DNA from: Candidatus Desulfofervidaceae bacterium
GTDB lineage: Bacteria; Desulfobacterota; Desulfofervidia; Desulfofervidales; Desulfofervidaceae
Direction: 5' to 3'
Assembly (NCBI GenBank): GCA_021160485.1
Contig: JAGHCL010000027.1
Location: forward strand, 1-18,820
Length of the DNA stretch: 18,820 nucleotides
Shown: piece after piece, positions 1 through 8,179 of the stretch
Position numbering within the stretch: the stretch's first letter is position 1
How the letters are laid out: each line of letters starts with the position of its first letter
The notes under the pieces: generated by a model
What the model was told of the DNA's origin: nothing
Seen by the model: only the letters and a program-made list of their open reading frames with translations
The model's database searches: none
Position numbers and translations under genes: made by a program

Positions 1-1004
1 ATGGACTTCCTGATACACTCTATGATACTCCTAGAATTACATCCCGTCCTTCCGGATGTAGTTTCCTTATGCGCCGAGAAGTTATAGAATCTGTAGGTCT
101 ATGGGATGAAGATTATTTTCTTTACTTTGATGATAATGATATGGCAGAGAGAGCAGTAAAACAGGGATGGAAGGTATTTTATAATCCCTATTCCAAGGTT
201 TACCACAAGGGAGCTAAATCTACTGGAGGATGGTTGGCCTCACCATTAAGTGTATATTATGTAACAAGAAATCTACTGCTTTTCTATTATAAACACCGGG
301 GCTTTAAGTTGGAAGAGGCCTTTTCACACATAAAAGATTTTTCTTTTCAATTCATATCCGATCCTCATAAGTTATATACCTTGGTAAAGGGTATTGAAGA
401 TTTTATTTATGGACATAGAGGAAAAGCAAAGATTAATTTTTCAGAATTAAGTAAAGTGTGGGAAAAAGAAAGAAAAGAAACCATACAGGAGTTAATTCAA
501 GATAAGTCAGAAAGGGCCTTTCAGAAAGCTAAAAGAGCCCTATTGATAGAACCAAATCATACCAATCTTAATGAATTTCTCAAAATTGCGCAGGAACTAG
601 CTTTACAAAAATTAGAGAAGGAGAAATCTATGCCAATGAAGTATTATGAACAGGGTGAAACCCTCTACAACAACGGTCAGGTAGAAGAGGCTATTGCTGC
701 CTTTAACAAAGCTCTGGACTTAGATTTTTCTTTTGCCTTGGCACACAACAATTTGGCTTTTATCTATTGGCAGAAGAAGGACGTGGACAAGGCCTTATAT
801 CATCTGTCAAAAGCCATGGAACTGAGCCCAGACAATCGTGATATAATCTGGAATTGCGGCCAAATCATGTTGGGATTGGGGTATGTGCAGCACGCTTATG
901 ATGTGTATAAAAGTTATCTGCAGAAACATCCTGATGAGGTAGAGATAAAACAGGTAGTAGAAGAACTGGACCAAAAAAGAATGATGAGAACAGGTAATGA
1001 ATAA
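1..1004 (+). CDS. Family 2 glycosyltransferase fused to TPR repeats (5' end missing)
   Basis: The reading frame is open from the left edge (first full codon at position 3), so the true start lies outside the window and 333 residues are visible. The beginning is the end of a GT-A fold family 2 glycosyltransferase: a PSGCSFLMRREV segment followed by VGLWDEDYFLYFDDNDMAERA, the usual acidic pattern near the acceptor/base site of rhamnosyltransferase-like enzymes, then a helical region. From about position 630 to the stop there are three TPR units, recognisable by ALxxxxxAxxxxP-type spacing (for example AHNNLAFIY and KALYHLSKAMELSPDN). GT2-TPR fusions are often involved in modifying surface polysaccharide or flagellin; the acceptor here is unknown. 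A cheA relic lies just downstream on the other strand, which is compatible with a former motility region. Fold assignment is confident, substrate is not. Confidence 0.85.
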   Translation, partial: GLPDTLYDTPRITSRPSGCSFLMRREVIESVGLWDEDYFLYFDDNDMAERAVKQGWKVFYNPYSKVYHKGAKSTGGWLASPLSVYYVTRNLLLFYYKHRGFKLEEAFSHIKDFSFQFISDPHKLYTLVKGIEDFIYGHRGKAKINFSELSKVWEKERKETIQELIQDKSERAFQKAKRALLIEPNHTNLNEFLKIAQELALQKLEKEKSMPMKYYEQGETLYNNGQVEEAIAAFNKALDLDFSFALAHNNLAFIYWQKKDVDKALYHLSKAMELSPDNRDIIWNCGQIMLGLGYVQHAYDVYKSYLQKHPDEVEIKQVVEELDQKRMMRTGNE

Positions 1005-1067
1005 TGTGTTAACTGCAGGGTAAAAAGTTCTTCAATAAAAGTTTCGATCCTAAATGTCAAAGTGGGA

Positions 1068-1538
1068 TTAAAACAACTTAAGTGGGTCCAATACAAGAAC
1101 AACCTTTCCTTGGCTAGTAACGGTTGCTCCTGAAAAGCCTTCAATATGAGCAAGAGGGCCGGTTAAAGATTTGATTACAAACTCACATTCTTTGTAAAAA
1201 CGGTCAACTTTTACAGCTATCCGGCGGTTATTAACATTGATAATAACTAGACTGATATCTTGAGAATCGCTAGTTTTACATAAAATGCTATCTAAAATAA
1301 CGCTTCCGCCTATCTTTTCAATATTGGTCTTAACCACATCCATACCCACACCACAACCAGAGACTTCGGTTACCTTTTGAGCTGTGGAAAAACCTGGAGT
1401 AAAAATAAGATTGCATACTGTTCGGTCATCTAACTGGTCCAGCTCTTTAGCATCTATTAATCCCTTTTCTATAGCTTTTGCCCGAATTTGCTCGGGGTTT
1501 ATTCCGCGACCATCATCTATAACTTCAATAATAACACT
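1068..1538 (-). pseudogene. cheA: cheA remnant (chemotaxis histidine kinase, 3' part with internal deletion)
   Basis: Reading the minus strand from about 1538 gives the CheA ATPase core: VIIEVIDDGRGINPEQIRAKA (G1 box region), then LIFTPGFSTAQKVTEVSG and GVGMDVVKTNIEKIGG, which are nearly diagnostic of CheA. Right after GGSVILDS the text jumps to the end of the CheW-like regulatory domain (FVIKSLTGPLAHIEGFSGATV, then VVLVLDPLKLF and stop). Roughly 60-70 residues normally present between them are missing. The P1 phosphotransfer, dimerisation and start of the ATPase domain are absent: a stop codon in frame at 1539-1541 marks the upstream break, where transposase-derived sequence begins. The arginine of the usual SGRGVGMD is cysteine. 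This cannot work as a CheA kinase and is best called a pseudogene. The short open frame from 1349 could at most yield a 93-residue peptide. Confidence 0.8.
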
Positions 1539-1926
1539 CTATCTTTTCCAAATGTTCGGTTACTTCTTGTTCAAATTCATTTTTTATATCTGGAGGAAAA
1601 ATGAAAGAAAGGGGATAAATAATAAATGGTTCATCTTTTACAGACCGTTTGGGATAGAAGCCTAGTTTCTCTAATACTTGAGAGTTATTCCTGAAAAAGG
1701 CTGCCAGCTTTGAACAAAAAGGCCTTTCTGTATCTCTCACTTGGGGCTTATATACACAGAACTTCCTCTCTGCTGTTTTTATATGAAATGGCTCATGGCC
1801 ATTACGATAGCCTGTATTTTCTCCTTTTCGTCTTTCATAATGCCCTCTACCCAAAAACTCAGTTACTTCCTGTTCTAATAATTCCTGAAGAATAATAGCA
1901 GCTCCTTTGAAAATTAGCACCCCCAT
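1525..1926 (-). pseudogene. Truncated IS256-family (mutator-type) transposase remnant
   Basis: A 133-codon frame whose first 88 residues (1926 down to about 1663) match the N-terminal DNA-binding region of IS256-type transposases: LLEQEVTEFLGRGHYERR, TGYRNGHEPFHIKTAE, then KPQVRDTERPFCSKL and NSQVLEKL. Intact family members are about 400 residues and carry a DDE catalytic core; none of it is present here. After residue 88 similarity weakens (a RSVKDEPF stretch may be a worn version of the following conserved block) and the frame ends at 1525, overlapping the start of the cheA remnant in another frame. No terminal inverted repeats or target-site duplication were recognised. It is a dead fragment, probably left by insertion into or beside cheA followed by deletion. 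Confidence 0.75.
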
Positions 1927-1966
1927 TCCCTATTTTTCAAACTTCTGTTAATAATAATCCAATTCG

Positions 1967-1973
1967 AAAGGAG
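1967..1973 (+). promoter_or_regulatory. Shine-Dalgarno site of queA
   Basis: AAAGGAG lies six bases before the ATG at 1980 and fixes the queA start. It marks the beginning of the queA-tgt-sec run. No convincing sigma70 promoter was found in the 50 bases before it, so transcription may start further upstream in the relic region. Confidence 0.7.
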
Positions 1974-1979
1974 CAAATT

Positions 1980-3026
1980 ATGGTATATCGGCTTTCAGGT
2001 TATGATTATCCTTTACCGAAAGAGTTAATTGCTCAGGAACCTGTGCCGAACAGAGACAGGTGTCGCTTATTGGTTTTAGATAAAAATAATGGTGAAATTG
2101 TGCATACAGCATTTGCCAATATCATTGATTATTTAGGGAAAAGAGATGTTTTGGTCATAAACGACACCAAGGTAATACCTGCCCGTCTCTTAGGTAAAAA
2201 AGCCACTGGTGGCAAGGTGGAAGTATTACTGCTTCATTTTGATCCCACACAGGCTGGGGCAGAAGTATTTGAAACTGAAGCCTTATTAAAGGCCTCCCGG
2301 GCTCCCAGACCAGGACAATTTATTTATTTTGCCGATAAATTGAAAGCAGAAGTGTTGGGTTATGATGAAGGTAAAGTCAAATTGCGTTTTTTCAGTCGTG
2401 GTCTTTTTCGGGACGTTTTGTTAGAGCTCGGTCATGTACCTTTACCTCCATATATTAAAAGGGAGGATAAGCCTGAAGATAAGAATACTTACCAGACCGT
2501 GTATGCCAGTAAAGAAGGAGCTGTAGCTGCACCTACAGCCGGATTGCATTTTACCCCTCAGCTTCTAACTGCTCTTCAAGAAAGGGGAGTGGAAATTGTC
2601 CGCCTGACACTTCATGTAGGTTATGGTACATTTATTCCGGTAAAAGTAGAAGATATCCGTGAACACAAAATGCACGGCGAATATTACGAGGTTTCAGAAG
2701 AAGCAGCAAAAAAGCTAAATAAGGCCACCCAGTCTGGAAAGCGAGTCGTGGCAGTCGGCACTACTACTACTAGGCTTTTGGAATATCTTATGACTCGATA
2801 CGGTAAAATTCGTCCTGGACGTGGTATTTGTGATATTTTTATTTATCCAGGTTTTAAATTTAAAATGGTACAGGCCCTAATTACCAATTTCCATCTTCCC
2901 AAATCAACTCTAATTATGTTAGTATCAGCCTTTGCCGGCCGTGAGTTAATTTTAAAGGCATACAAAGAAGCCATTGAAAAGAAATATCGCTTTTACAGCT
3001 ATGGCGATGCTATGTTTATTTTTTAA
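1980..3026 (+). CDS. queA: S-adenosylmethionine:tRNA ribosyltransferase-isomerase QueA
   Basis: QueA transfers and isomerises the ribosyl part of S-adenosylmethionine onto preQ1 at position 34 of tRNAs with GUN anticodons, giving epoxyqueuosine; it acts in the cytoplasm after Tgt. The 348-residue length is normal. Family motifs are present in order: LPKELIAQEPVPNRDRCRLL near the N terminus, VLVINDTKVIPARL, YQTVYASKEGAVAAPTAGLHFT, GYGTFIPVKVEDIREHKMHGEYYEV, VAVGTTTTRLLE (usually GTTSVRTLE, so slightly divergent), TNFHLPKSTLIMLVSAFAG and the YSYGDAMFI end. The start is supported by the AAAGGAG site. The next gene, 12 bases on, is tgt, which supplies its substrate, so the pair forms a queuosine module. 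Confidence 0.97.
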   Translation: MVYRLSGYDYPLPKELIAQEPVPNRDRCRLLVLDKNNGEIVHTAFANIIDYLGKRDVLVINDTKVIPARLLGKKATGGKVEVLLLHFDPTQAGAEVFETEALLKASRAPRPGQFIYFADKLKAEVLGYDEGKVKLRFFSRGLFRDVLLELGHVPLPPYIKREDKPEDKNTYQTVYASKEGAVAAPTAGLHFTPQLLTALQERGVEIVRLTLHVGYGTFIPVKVEDIREHKMHGEYYEVSEEAAKKLNKATQSGKRVVAVGTTTTRLLEYLMTRYGKIRPGRGICDIFIYPGFKFKMVQALITNFHLPKSTLIMLVSAFAGRELILKAYKEAIEKKYRFYSYGDAMFIF

Positions 3027-3038
3027 GTAAAGACAGGT

Positions 3039-4187
3039 ATGGAAAAGCACTCTTTCGAATTCAAACTCCAAGCGCAAGATGGTAAGGCCAGGGCAGGTAT
3101 CTTAAAAACACCCCACGGTCCAATTCATACTCCTGTCTTTATGCCAGTAGGCACCTTAGCCAGTGTAAAATCCCTTACTCCTGAAGACCTGGAAGAAATC
3201 GGAGCAGAAATCATTTTAGGCAACACCTACCACCTTTACTTGCGACCTGGACCCGATCTAATCGCTCAATTTCAGGGGTTACATCGGTTCATGCATTGGA
3301 ACAAACCGATTTTAACCGACAGTGGTGGATACCAAATTTATAGCTTGGCCCATCACCGCAAAATTAGTGAAGAAGGGGCTACCTTTCGCTCTCACATTGA
3401 TGGTTCTCTCCATTTCTTGACTCCAGAAAAGGTAATCAGCATCCAGGAAACCATCGGAGCAGATATTATCATGTGTTTTGACGAATGCCCTCCTTATCCG
3501 GTGGACTATAAATACGCTGAAAAGTCGCTTGATCTTACCCTTCGCTGGGCCAGGCGGTGTAAAGAAGCCCATCACCGTAAAGACCAAGCATTGTTTGGCA
3601 TTGTTCAGGGAAGTTTTTTTCCAGATTTAAGACGTAGGAGTGCAGAAGCCCTGTTAGAAATGGACTTTGATGGCTACGCCATTGGTGGTTTGAGCGTAGG
3701 AGAACCAAAAGAAATGATGTGGGAAGCGATAGAGATAAGTAATGAAGTCTTACCTCCTCATCAGCCTCGGTATGCTATGGGTATCGGTTTACCGGAAGAC
3801 ATTGTTGAGTGTGTATGGCGAGGCGTGGATATGTTTGATTGCGTTGTACCTACAAGACATGCCCGGACTGGCACTTTATTTACTTCGTTTGGGCCTCTAG
3901 TTATAAGGCATGCTAAATATGCCAAAGACGAAAGGCCTATAGACGAAAATTGTCAGTGTTATGTGTGTCGGCACTACAGCCGAGCTTACTTGCGTCATCT
4001 TTTTATGACTAAAGAGCTACTGGCCTATAGGCTAAATAGTTATCATAATATATATTATTTTATCAATTTAATGCGACAATTAAGAGAAGCAATTTTGACT
4101 GGCTGTCTTGCACAATTTAGAAAAACATTTTATGAAAGACAAAATCAAATAAAGGAGGAAAATCATGATGTGGATGAGTCTATTTAA
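3039..4187 (+). CDS. tgt: Queuine/preQ1 tRNA-ribosyltransferase (tRNA-guanine transglycosylase)
   Basis: Tgt swaps guanine-34 for preQ1 in tRNAs for Asp, Asn, His and Tyr. The 382-residue protein has the expected parts: TPVFMPVGTLASVKSLTPEDL, the base-recognition aspartate in LTDSGGYQIYSLA (D94), GIVQGSFFPDLR, AIGGLSVGE, and MFDCVVPTRHARTGTLF with the nucleophile Asp267. The zinc site is C305, C307, C310 and H336, with the 31-residue spacing between first and last ligands known for this enzyme. The phenylalanines of the usual GGFQVFSL are tyrosines, a conservative variation. The ribosome site is weak, so translation may be coupled to queA 12 bases upstream. Its last 23 bases overlap yajC in another frame. 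Confidence 0.97.
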   Translation: MEKHSFEFKLQAQDGKARAGILKTPHGPIHTPVFMPVGTLASVKSLTPEDLEEIGAEIILGNTYHLYLRPGPDLIAQFQGLHRFMHWNKPILTDSGGYQIYSLAHHRKISEEGATFRSHIDGSLHFLTPEKVISIQETIGADIIMCFDECPPYPVDYKYAEKSLDLTLRWARRCKEAHHRKDQALFGIVQGSFFPDLRRRSAEALLEMDFDGYAIGGLSVGEPKEMMWEAIEISNEVLPPHQPRYAMGIGLPEDIVECVWRGVDMFDCVVPTRHARTGTLFTSFGPLVIRHAKYAKDERPIDENCQCYVCRHYSRAYLRHLFMTKELLAYRLNSYHNIYYFINLMRQLREAILTGCLAQFRKTFYERQNQIKEENHDVDESI

Positions 4188-4512
4188 TCTTGCCTGGGCA
4201 ATGGCACCACCACAGCAAAAGGGAGCAGAAGGTGGAGGAAGTGCCTTTGCTGCTTTTATCCCCCTTATCATTATCCTGGTTATTTTTTATTTTTTACTCA
4301 TTCGTCCTCAACAAAAACAGGCAAAAAAACACAGAGAATTGTTACAAAATCTCAAAAAAGGCGATTGGGTTATGACGGCTGGCGGACTACGGGGGAAAAT
4401 AGTCAATGTTTCTGACACGGTCGTCACATTAGAATTACCACCTGATAACGCAAAGGTAAAAATAACCAAAAACTACATTGCTGGCTTGTTAAAATCGGAA
4501 ACGGAAAAATAG
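4165..4512 (+). CDS. yajC: Preprotein translocase accessory subunit YajC
   Basis: YajC is a small inner-membrane partner of SecD and SecF in the SecYEG holotranslocon. The 115-residue protein has an alanine/glycine-rich N terminus, one membrane helix (about residues 27-46, FIPLIIILVIFYFLLIRP), the family hallmark RPQQKQAKKHRELL just after it, and a soluble SH3-like part with GDWVMTAGGLRGKIVNVSD. An excellent AAGGAGG site at 4152-4157 supports ATG 4165, with a second in-frame ATG directly after at 4168. It begins inside the end of tgt (23-base overlap) and is followed by secD 27 bases on, the classic yajC-secD-secF order. Confidence 0.96.
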   Translation: MMWMSLFNLAWAMAPPQQKGAEGGGSAFAAFIPLIIILVIFYFLLIRPQQKQAKKHRELLQNLKKGDWVMTAGGLRGKIVNVSDTVVTLELPPDNAKVKITKNYIAGLLKSETEK

Positions 4513-4539
4513 TGAAAAACTGGCAGGTGAGGTGAAAGA

Positions 4540-6138
4540 ATGAAAGGTTTGAAGTGGCGTGGTCTCCTTGTGTTGGTTATCTTAGTTTGGGCAGTTTTGT
4601 ATTTAATTCCCACATTTGTCCCTGCTCTGCCCTCCTGGTGGCAGGATATTTTTCCTAAGAATAAAATTCAGTTAGGTCTGGACTTAAAGGGTGGTATTCA
4701 CTTGGTGCTGGAGGTAGAAAGTGAAGCAGCCGTTAAGACAACAGCTGACACCCTGGCCGAAGAAATAGAAAACTCCTTAAAAGAAGCCAAGATACCCTAT
4801 CTGGCAGTAGAAAGAAAGGGAATAAAAGAAATTGAAGTGAGATTAGTAAGAGAAAAAGATGTTGAGCAGTTTAAAAAATTAATCAAAGATAGTTATGCAG
4901 ACCTGGACTGGAAGAAAGAAACGGTAAAAGAAAGATTGCATACTGTCCGTTTGGTCTTAAAAGCAGAACGAGAAGCCCAAATCAAAAAGATGGCAGTTAC
5001 TCAGGCCTTGGAAACCATCCGCAACCGGATTGATCAGTTCGGTGTAGCTGAACCAGACATTAGGCGTCAGGGCAAAGACCGTATTCTGATCCAGTTACCT
5101 GGAGTAAAGGATCCCCAACGGGCCATCAATATTATTGGTAAGACCGCCCGGTTAGAATTCAAACTTGTAGATGATGAACACAGTCTGCAGGAGGCCTTGA
5201 AGGGAAATATCCCTCCAGGCGATGAAATTCTCTATGGCATTCAAGAAGACCCAGTCACGCACAGACAGGTTAAAGTCCCTTACTTACTGCAAAAGCGCAC
5301 ATTACTTACTGGAGATTATATTGCTGATGCTCGGGTGCTAATAGACCCTCAATTTAATGAGCCCTACGTATCTATTACCTTTAATAAAGAAGGGGCAAAG
5401 ATATTTGCCCGTATTACCGAAGCCAATGTGGGAAAAAGGCTGGCCATTGTTTTGGACAACAAAGTGCATTCTGCTCCAGTTATCCGGGAAAAAATTCCCA
5501 GCGGTGAAGCCAGAATTACAGGTAACTTTACCATGGAAGAAGCCAGAGATCTGGCGGTTGTGCTTAGGGCTGGTGCCCTACCCGCTCCTATTAAGATTTT
5601 GGAAGAACGCACTGTTGGTCCTTCTCTAGGACATGATTCCATTCGTAAAGGTGTCAAGGCTTCTTTAATCGGTGGTATCTTGGTCGTGCTCTTCATGGCT
5701 ATCTATTACGGTTTTTCTGGAATTGTTGCTGATATCGCCCTTCTGGTTAACCTCATCCTGCTGCTGGCCGGTTTGGCCATGTTTCAAGCTACCCTGACTC
5801 TGCCAGGTATTGCCGGTATTGCTTTAACCATCGGTATGGCTGTTGATGCCAATGTGCTTATTTTTGAGCGTATTCGGGAAGAGCTGCGTCTGGGTAGAAC
5901 ACCACGTGCAGCGGTAGAAGCCGGGTATAGCAAGGCATTTTGGACGATATTTGATGCCAACACAACTACCTTGATTACAGCTTTCATCCTGTTTCAATTT
6001 GGCACAGGTCCAGTAAAGGGCTTTGCGGTCACACTGAGTTTGGGTATCCTAGCCAATATGTTTACGGCTATTTTCATGTGTAAGGTCATATTCGATTACC
6101 TGCTTTACCGTCTGCACTTAAAGCGGTTAAGCATTTAG
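4540..6138 (+). CDS. secD: Protein translocase subunit SecD
   Basis: SecD is an RND-like membrane protein that, with SecF, uses the proton gradient to help pull exported proteins through SecYEG. The 532 residues include a first membrane helix (about 7-26), the D1 motif LGLDLKGGIHLVLEV (residues 46-60), a large periplasmic P1 region with NRIDQFGVAEPDIRRQG and IQLPGVKDP, then five C-terminal helices. The transmembrane signature GMAVDANVLIFERIREE falls at about residues 431-447, followed by NTTTLITAFILFQFGTGPVKGF and a final helix. Start ATG 4540 follows GAGGTG at 4529-4534. secF follows 14 bases later, so the two are surely co-transcribed. Confidence 0.97.
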   Translation: MKGLKWRGLLVLVILVWAVLYLIPTFVPALPSWWQDIFPKNKIQLGLDLKGGIHLVLEVESEAAVKTTADTLAEEIENSLKEAKIPYLAVERKGIKEIEVRLVREKDVEQFKKLIKDSYADLDWKKETVKERLHTVRLVLKAEREAQIKKMAVTQALETIRNRIDQFGVAEPDIRRQGKDRILIQLPGVKDPQRAINIIGKTARLEFKLVDDEHSLQEALKGNIPPGDEILYGIQEDPVTHRQVKVPYLLQKRTLLTGDYIADARVLIDPQFNEPYVSITFNKEGAKIFARITEANVGKRLAIVLDNKVHSAPVIREKIPSGEARITGNFTMEEARDLAVVLRAGALPAPIKILEERTVGPSLGHDSIRKGVKASLIGGILVVLFMAIYYGFSGIVADIALLVNLILLLAGLAMFQATLTLPGIAGIALTIGMAVDANVLIFERIREELRLGRTPRAAVEAGYSKAFWTIFDANTTTLITAFILFQFGTGPVKGFAVTLSLGILANMFTAIFMCKVIFDYLLYRLHLKRLSI

Positions 6139-6152
6139 GGAGGAAGAAAAAA

Positions 6153-7238
6153 ATGGGGCTGGAAATTGTTAAACCTGGAGTTAATATTAATTTCATTCGC
6201 TTGCGTCCATGGGCATTTGCTCTATCGGCTATCTTAATCATTTTGGGATTGACTTCTCTAATTTTGAAAGGTGGACCCCGGTATGGAATTGATTTTGCAG
6301 GTGGCACTATCATTCAGGTAAAGTTTACCAAAGAGGTGAAGGCAGACGAAATTAGAGCTGCACTTAAAACACTAAATCTAAAAGAGGCAACTGTGCAGGG
6401 CTTTGGGGCAGCAGAAGAACATGAATATCTCATTCGGACAAAAGTGACAAGCGGAGCCTTGCAGCGCACGGCAGAAATACTTAAAAAGGTCTTAGAAAAA
6501 AAACTGGGAGAAGGAACAGTAGAAATTCGACGGGTGGAAATGGTCGGACCTAAGGTAGGAAAAGACTTGCGGGAAAAGGCACTTTTAGCCCTTTTTTACG
6601 CTATTCTAGCCATCGGTATTTACATTTCAGGCCGATTTGAGATGAAATGGGGCACAAGTGCAATCATGGCTGGTGTTCTTCTTGGAGTGGTATATGTTTT
6701 TTCTCTGCTTAAAGTGCCATTGTCCCTTCTCGTCATTGTTGCTTTTGTGGCCACGCTTATCCTCTATATTGTTTTAAATCTTCGCTTTGCTCTAGGGGCA
6801 GTAATTGCTTTAATACACGACGTCTTCATTACAGTAGGCATGTTTTCTTTACTGAACAAAGATATAGACTTACTTATTGTGGCAGCTCTGCTTACCATTA
6901 TGGGTTACTCCCTCAACGACACCATCGTTGTGTTTGATCGTATCCGGGAAAATATGCGCAAGACAACAAAAGAAAGCTTTCCCTCTGTGGTTAACCGCAG
7001 TATAAATGAAACGCTAAGCCGAACTGTGCTTACTTCAGGTACTACTTTGCTTACCCTTTTGGCTCTGTTCTTGCTGGGTGGTAGTGTCATTCACAACTTC
7101 GCCTTTGCTCTGCTGGTGGGCGTCATGGTAGGAACCTACTCCTCTATTTTTATTGCCAGCCCAATTTTAACAGCCTTAGAAAGAAGAGGTTTTCTTTTAA
7201 AAAAACAAATTTCTTATAAAAAAGTAAAAGCGAGATGA
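6153..7238 (+). CDS. secF: Protein translocase subunit SecF, with an extra hydrophobic segment
   Basis: SecF pairs with SecD. At 361 residues it is longer than the roughly 300-320 of well-studied SecFs. It shows the first helix (about 20-39), the GIDFAGGT motif (45-52), a periplasmic region ending in VEMVGPKVGKDLREKA, and the C-terminal helices with ALGAVIALIHDVFITVG, GYSLNDTIVVFDRIREN (251-267) and SRTVLTSGTTLLTLLALFLLGG. The extra length sits in one place: between YISGRFE (ending 163) and RFALGA (from 211), which are normally adjacent, about 47 mostly hydrophobic residues are inserted. Start ATG 6153 has AGGGAGG at 6137-6143. Identity is certain; whether the insertion is lineage-typical cannot be judged from here. 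Confidence 0.96.
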   Translation: MGLEIVKPGVNINFIRLRPWAFALSAILIILGLTSLILKGGPRYGIDFAGGTIIQVKFTKEVKADEIRAALKTLNLKEATVQGFGAAEEHEYLIRTKVTSGALQRTAEILKKVLEKKLGEGTVEIRRVEMVGPKVGKDLREKALLALFYAILAIGIYISGRFEMKWGTSAIMAGVLLGVVYVFSLLKVPLSLLVIVAFVATLILYIVLNLRFALGAVIALIHDVFITVGMFSLLNKDIDLLIVAALLTIMGYSLNDTIVVFDRIRENMRKTTKESFPSVVNRSINETLSRTVLTSGTTLLTLLALFLLGGSVIHNFAFALLVGVMVGTYSSIFIASPILTALERRGFLLKKQISYKKVKAR

Positions 7239-7242
7239 TAAA

Positions 7243-8175
7243 ATGAGGCAAACCATCATTATTATTTGTTTATTATTATCAGGGGTACAGGTTTGGGCAG
7301 ACGAGCTTTATAAAGTAAAAAAGGGAGATACATTGTGGGATATTTGTGACCAATATTATCACAACCCTTCTTTGTGGCCAAAGCTGTGGCAAATAAATCC
7401 TCAACTGACCAATCCTCATTGGATCTATCCCGGGGATGTGCTGCTTTTGAAAGAGACACCTGAAGAACTTATTAAAGCAACTGAGAAAAAGAAGCTGCCT
7501 TCAGTAGTGAAAAAGAAAGAAAAAGTCATTACACTGGACGAACGCTTTATAGAAGCAGCCGGATATCTGTTGCCCTATAGAGAAAAGCATAGTGGTGAAA
7601 TTATAAAGGCAGTCGGGGAAGAAAGGACAATTCTGGGTAAGGACGACAAAATCTTTGTTAAATTTGGAAGTGAAGTGAAGCCACAAATAGGCTCAGTCTG
7701 GACTATCTTTCATATTTCTAATCCTGTCAAACATCCAGTTACTGGGGAACAAATCGGCTATATTCATGAAATCTCGGGAGTAGCAAAAATTACTAAAGTA
7801 TATCCTCAAGTAGCCGAAGCCCGGATTATAAAGTCTTATGATGTAATCTATAAGGGAGATTATCTTAAGCCTTATAAGCCAGTGAAGTCAATGGTTGTGC
7901 TTGAAAAAGGTTCTAAAACAAAACAAAGGGCCTTTATTATTACCTGCCGCAATCGCCTTTCAGAGATTGGTGCGCCAGAAGCAGTTTATATTGATGTCGG
8001 TGAAAAGCAGGGCGTAAAGACAGGGCAAATTTTAAAGGTATATCGTCGTGAAAAGGAAAACTTACCTTTATTATCTGTGGGAGAAATCTTAATCATCTAT
8101 ACCACGCCCAGAACAGCTACGGCCATGGCATTAAAATCGCAATATCCTTTTCATCCAGGAGACATTGTAGAATAA
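7243..8175 (+). CDS. Exported LysM-domain protein
   Basis: A 310-residue protein starting four bases after the secF stop. Residues 1-19 are a signal peptide (hydrophobic core IIIICLLLSG, likely cut after VWA). Residues 22-71 are a LysM domain of the tryptophan-rich type: YKVKKGDTLWDIC, then YYHNPSLWPKLWQINP and HWIYPGDVLLL. LysM binds peptidoglycan N-acetylglucosamine, so the mature protein probably sits at the cell wall or in the periplasm. After a lysine-rich linker (about 80-95) come some 200 residues of beta-rich sequence that I do not recognise as a catalytic domain. Two segments look alike in pattern (QIGSVWTIFHI, then GVKTGQILKVYR), resembling small barrel folds. Position after secDF is compatible with an envelope role; specific function unknown. 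Confidence 0.85.
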   Translation: MRQTIIIICLLLSGVQVWADELYKVKKGDTLWDICDQYYHNPSLWPKLWQINPQLTNPHWIYPGDVLLLKETPEELIKATEKKKLPSVVKKKEKVITLDERFIEAAGYLLPYREKHSGEIIKAVGEERTILGKDDKIFVKFGSEVKPQIGSVWTIFHISNPVKHPVTGEQIGYIHEISGVAKITKVYPQVAEARIIKSYDVIYKGDYLKPYKPVKSMVVLEKGSKTKQRAFIITCRNRLSEIGAPEAVYIDVGEKQGVKTGQILKVYRREKENLPLLSVGEILIIYTTPRTATAMALKSQYPFHPGDIVE

Positions 8176-8179
8176 ACTT

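Noticed and set aside
1384-1665. Plus-strand frame of 93 codons
   Set aside because: It is antisense to the cheA and transposase relics, which have recognisable motifs; the product resembles nothing and has no ribosome site.
1525-1926. Intact insertion sequence
   Set aside because: The transposase lacks its catalytic core, and no inverted repeats or target duplication were found.
1926-1979. preQ1 riboswitch or strong promoter before queA
   Set aside because: The 54 bases show neither the preQ1 aptamer pattern nor a -35/-10 pair with acceptable spacing; only AT-rich TAATAAT-like text and the ribosome site.
1408-4946. The 14-base word agattgcatactgt shared at 1408-1421 and 4933-4946
   Set aside because: One match of this length is expected by chance in a window this size, and it lies in unrelated genes in different contexts.
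5364-5696. Minus-strand frame of 110 codons inside secD
   Set aside because: Entirely within a well-conserved secD region; composition is that of a reverse-complement shadow.
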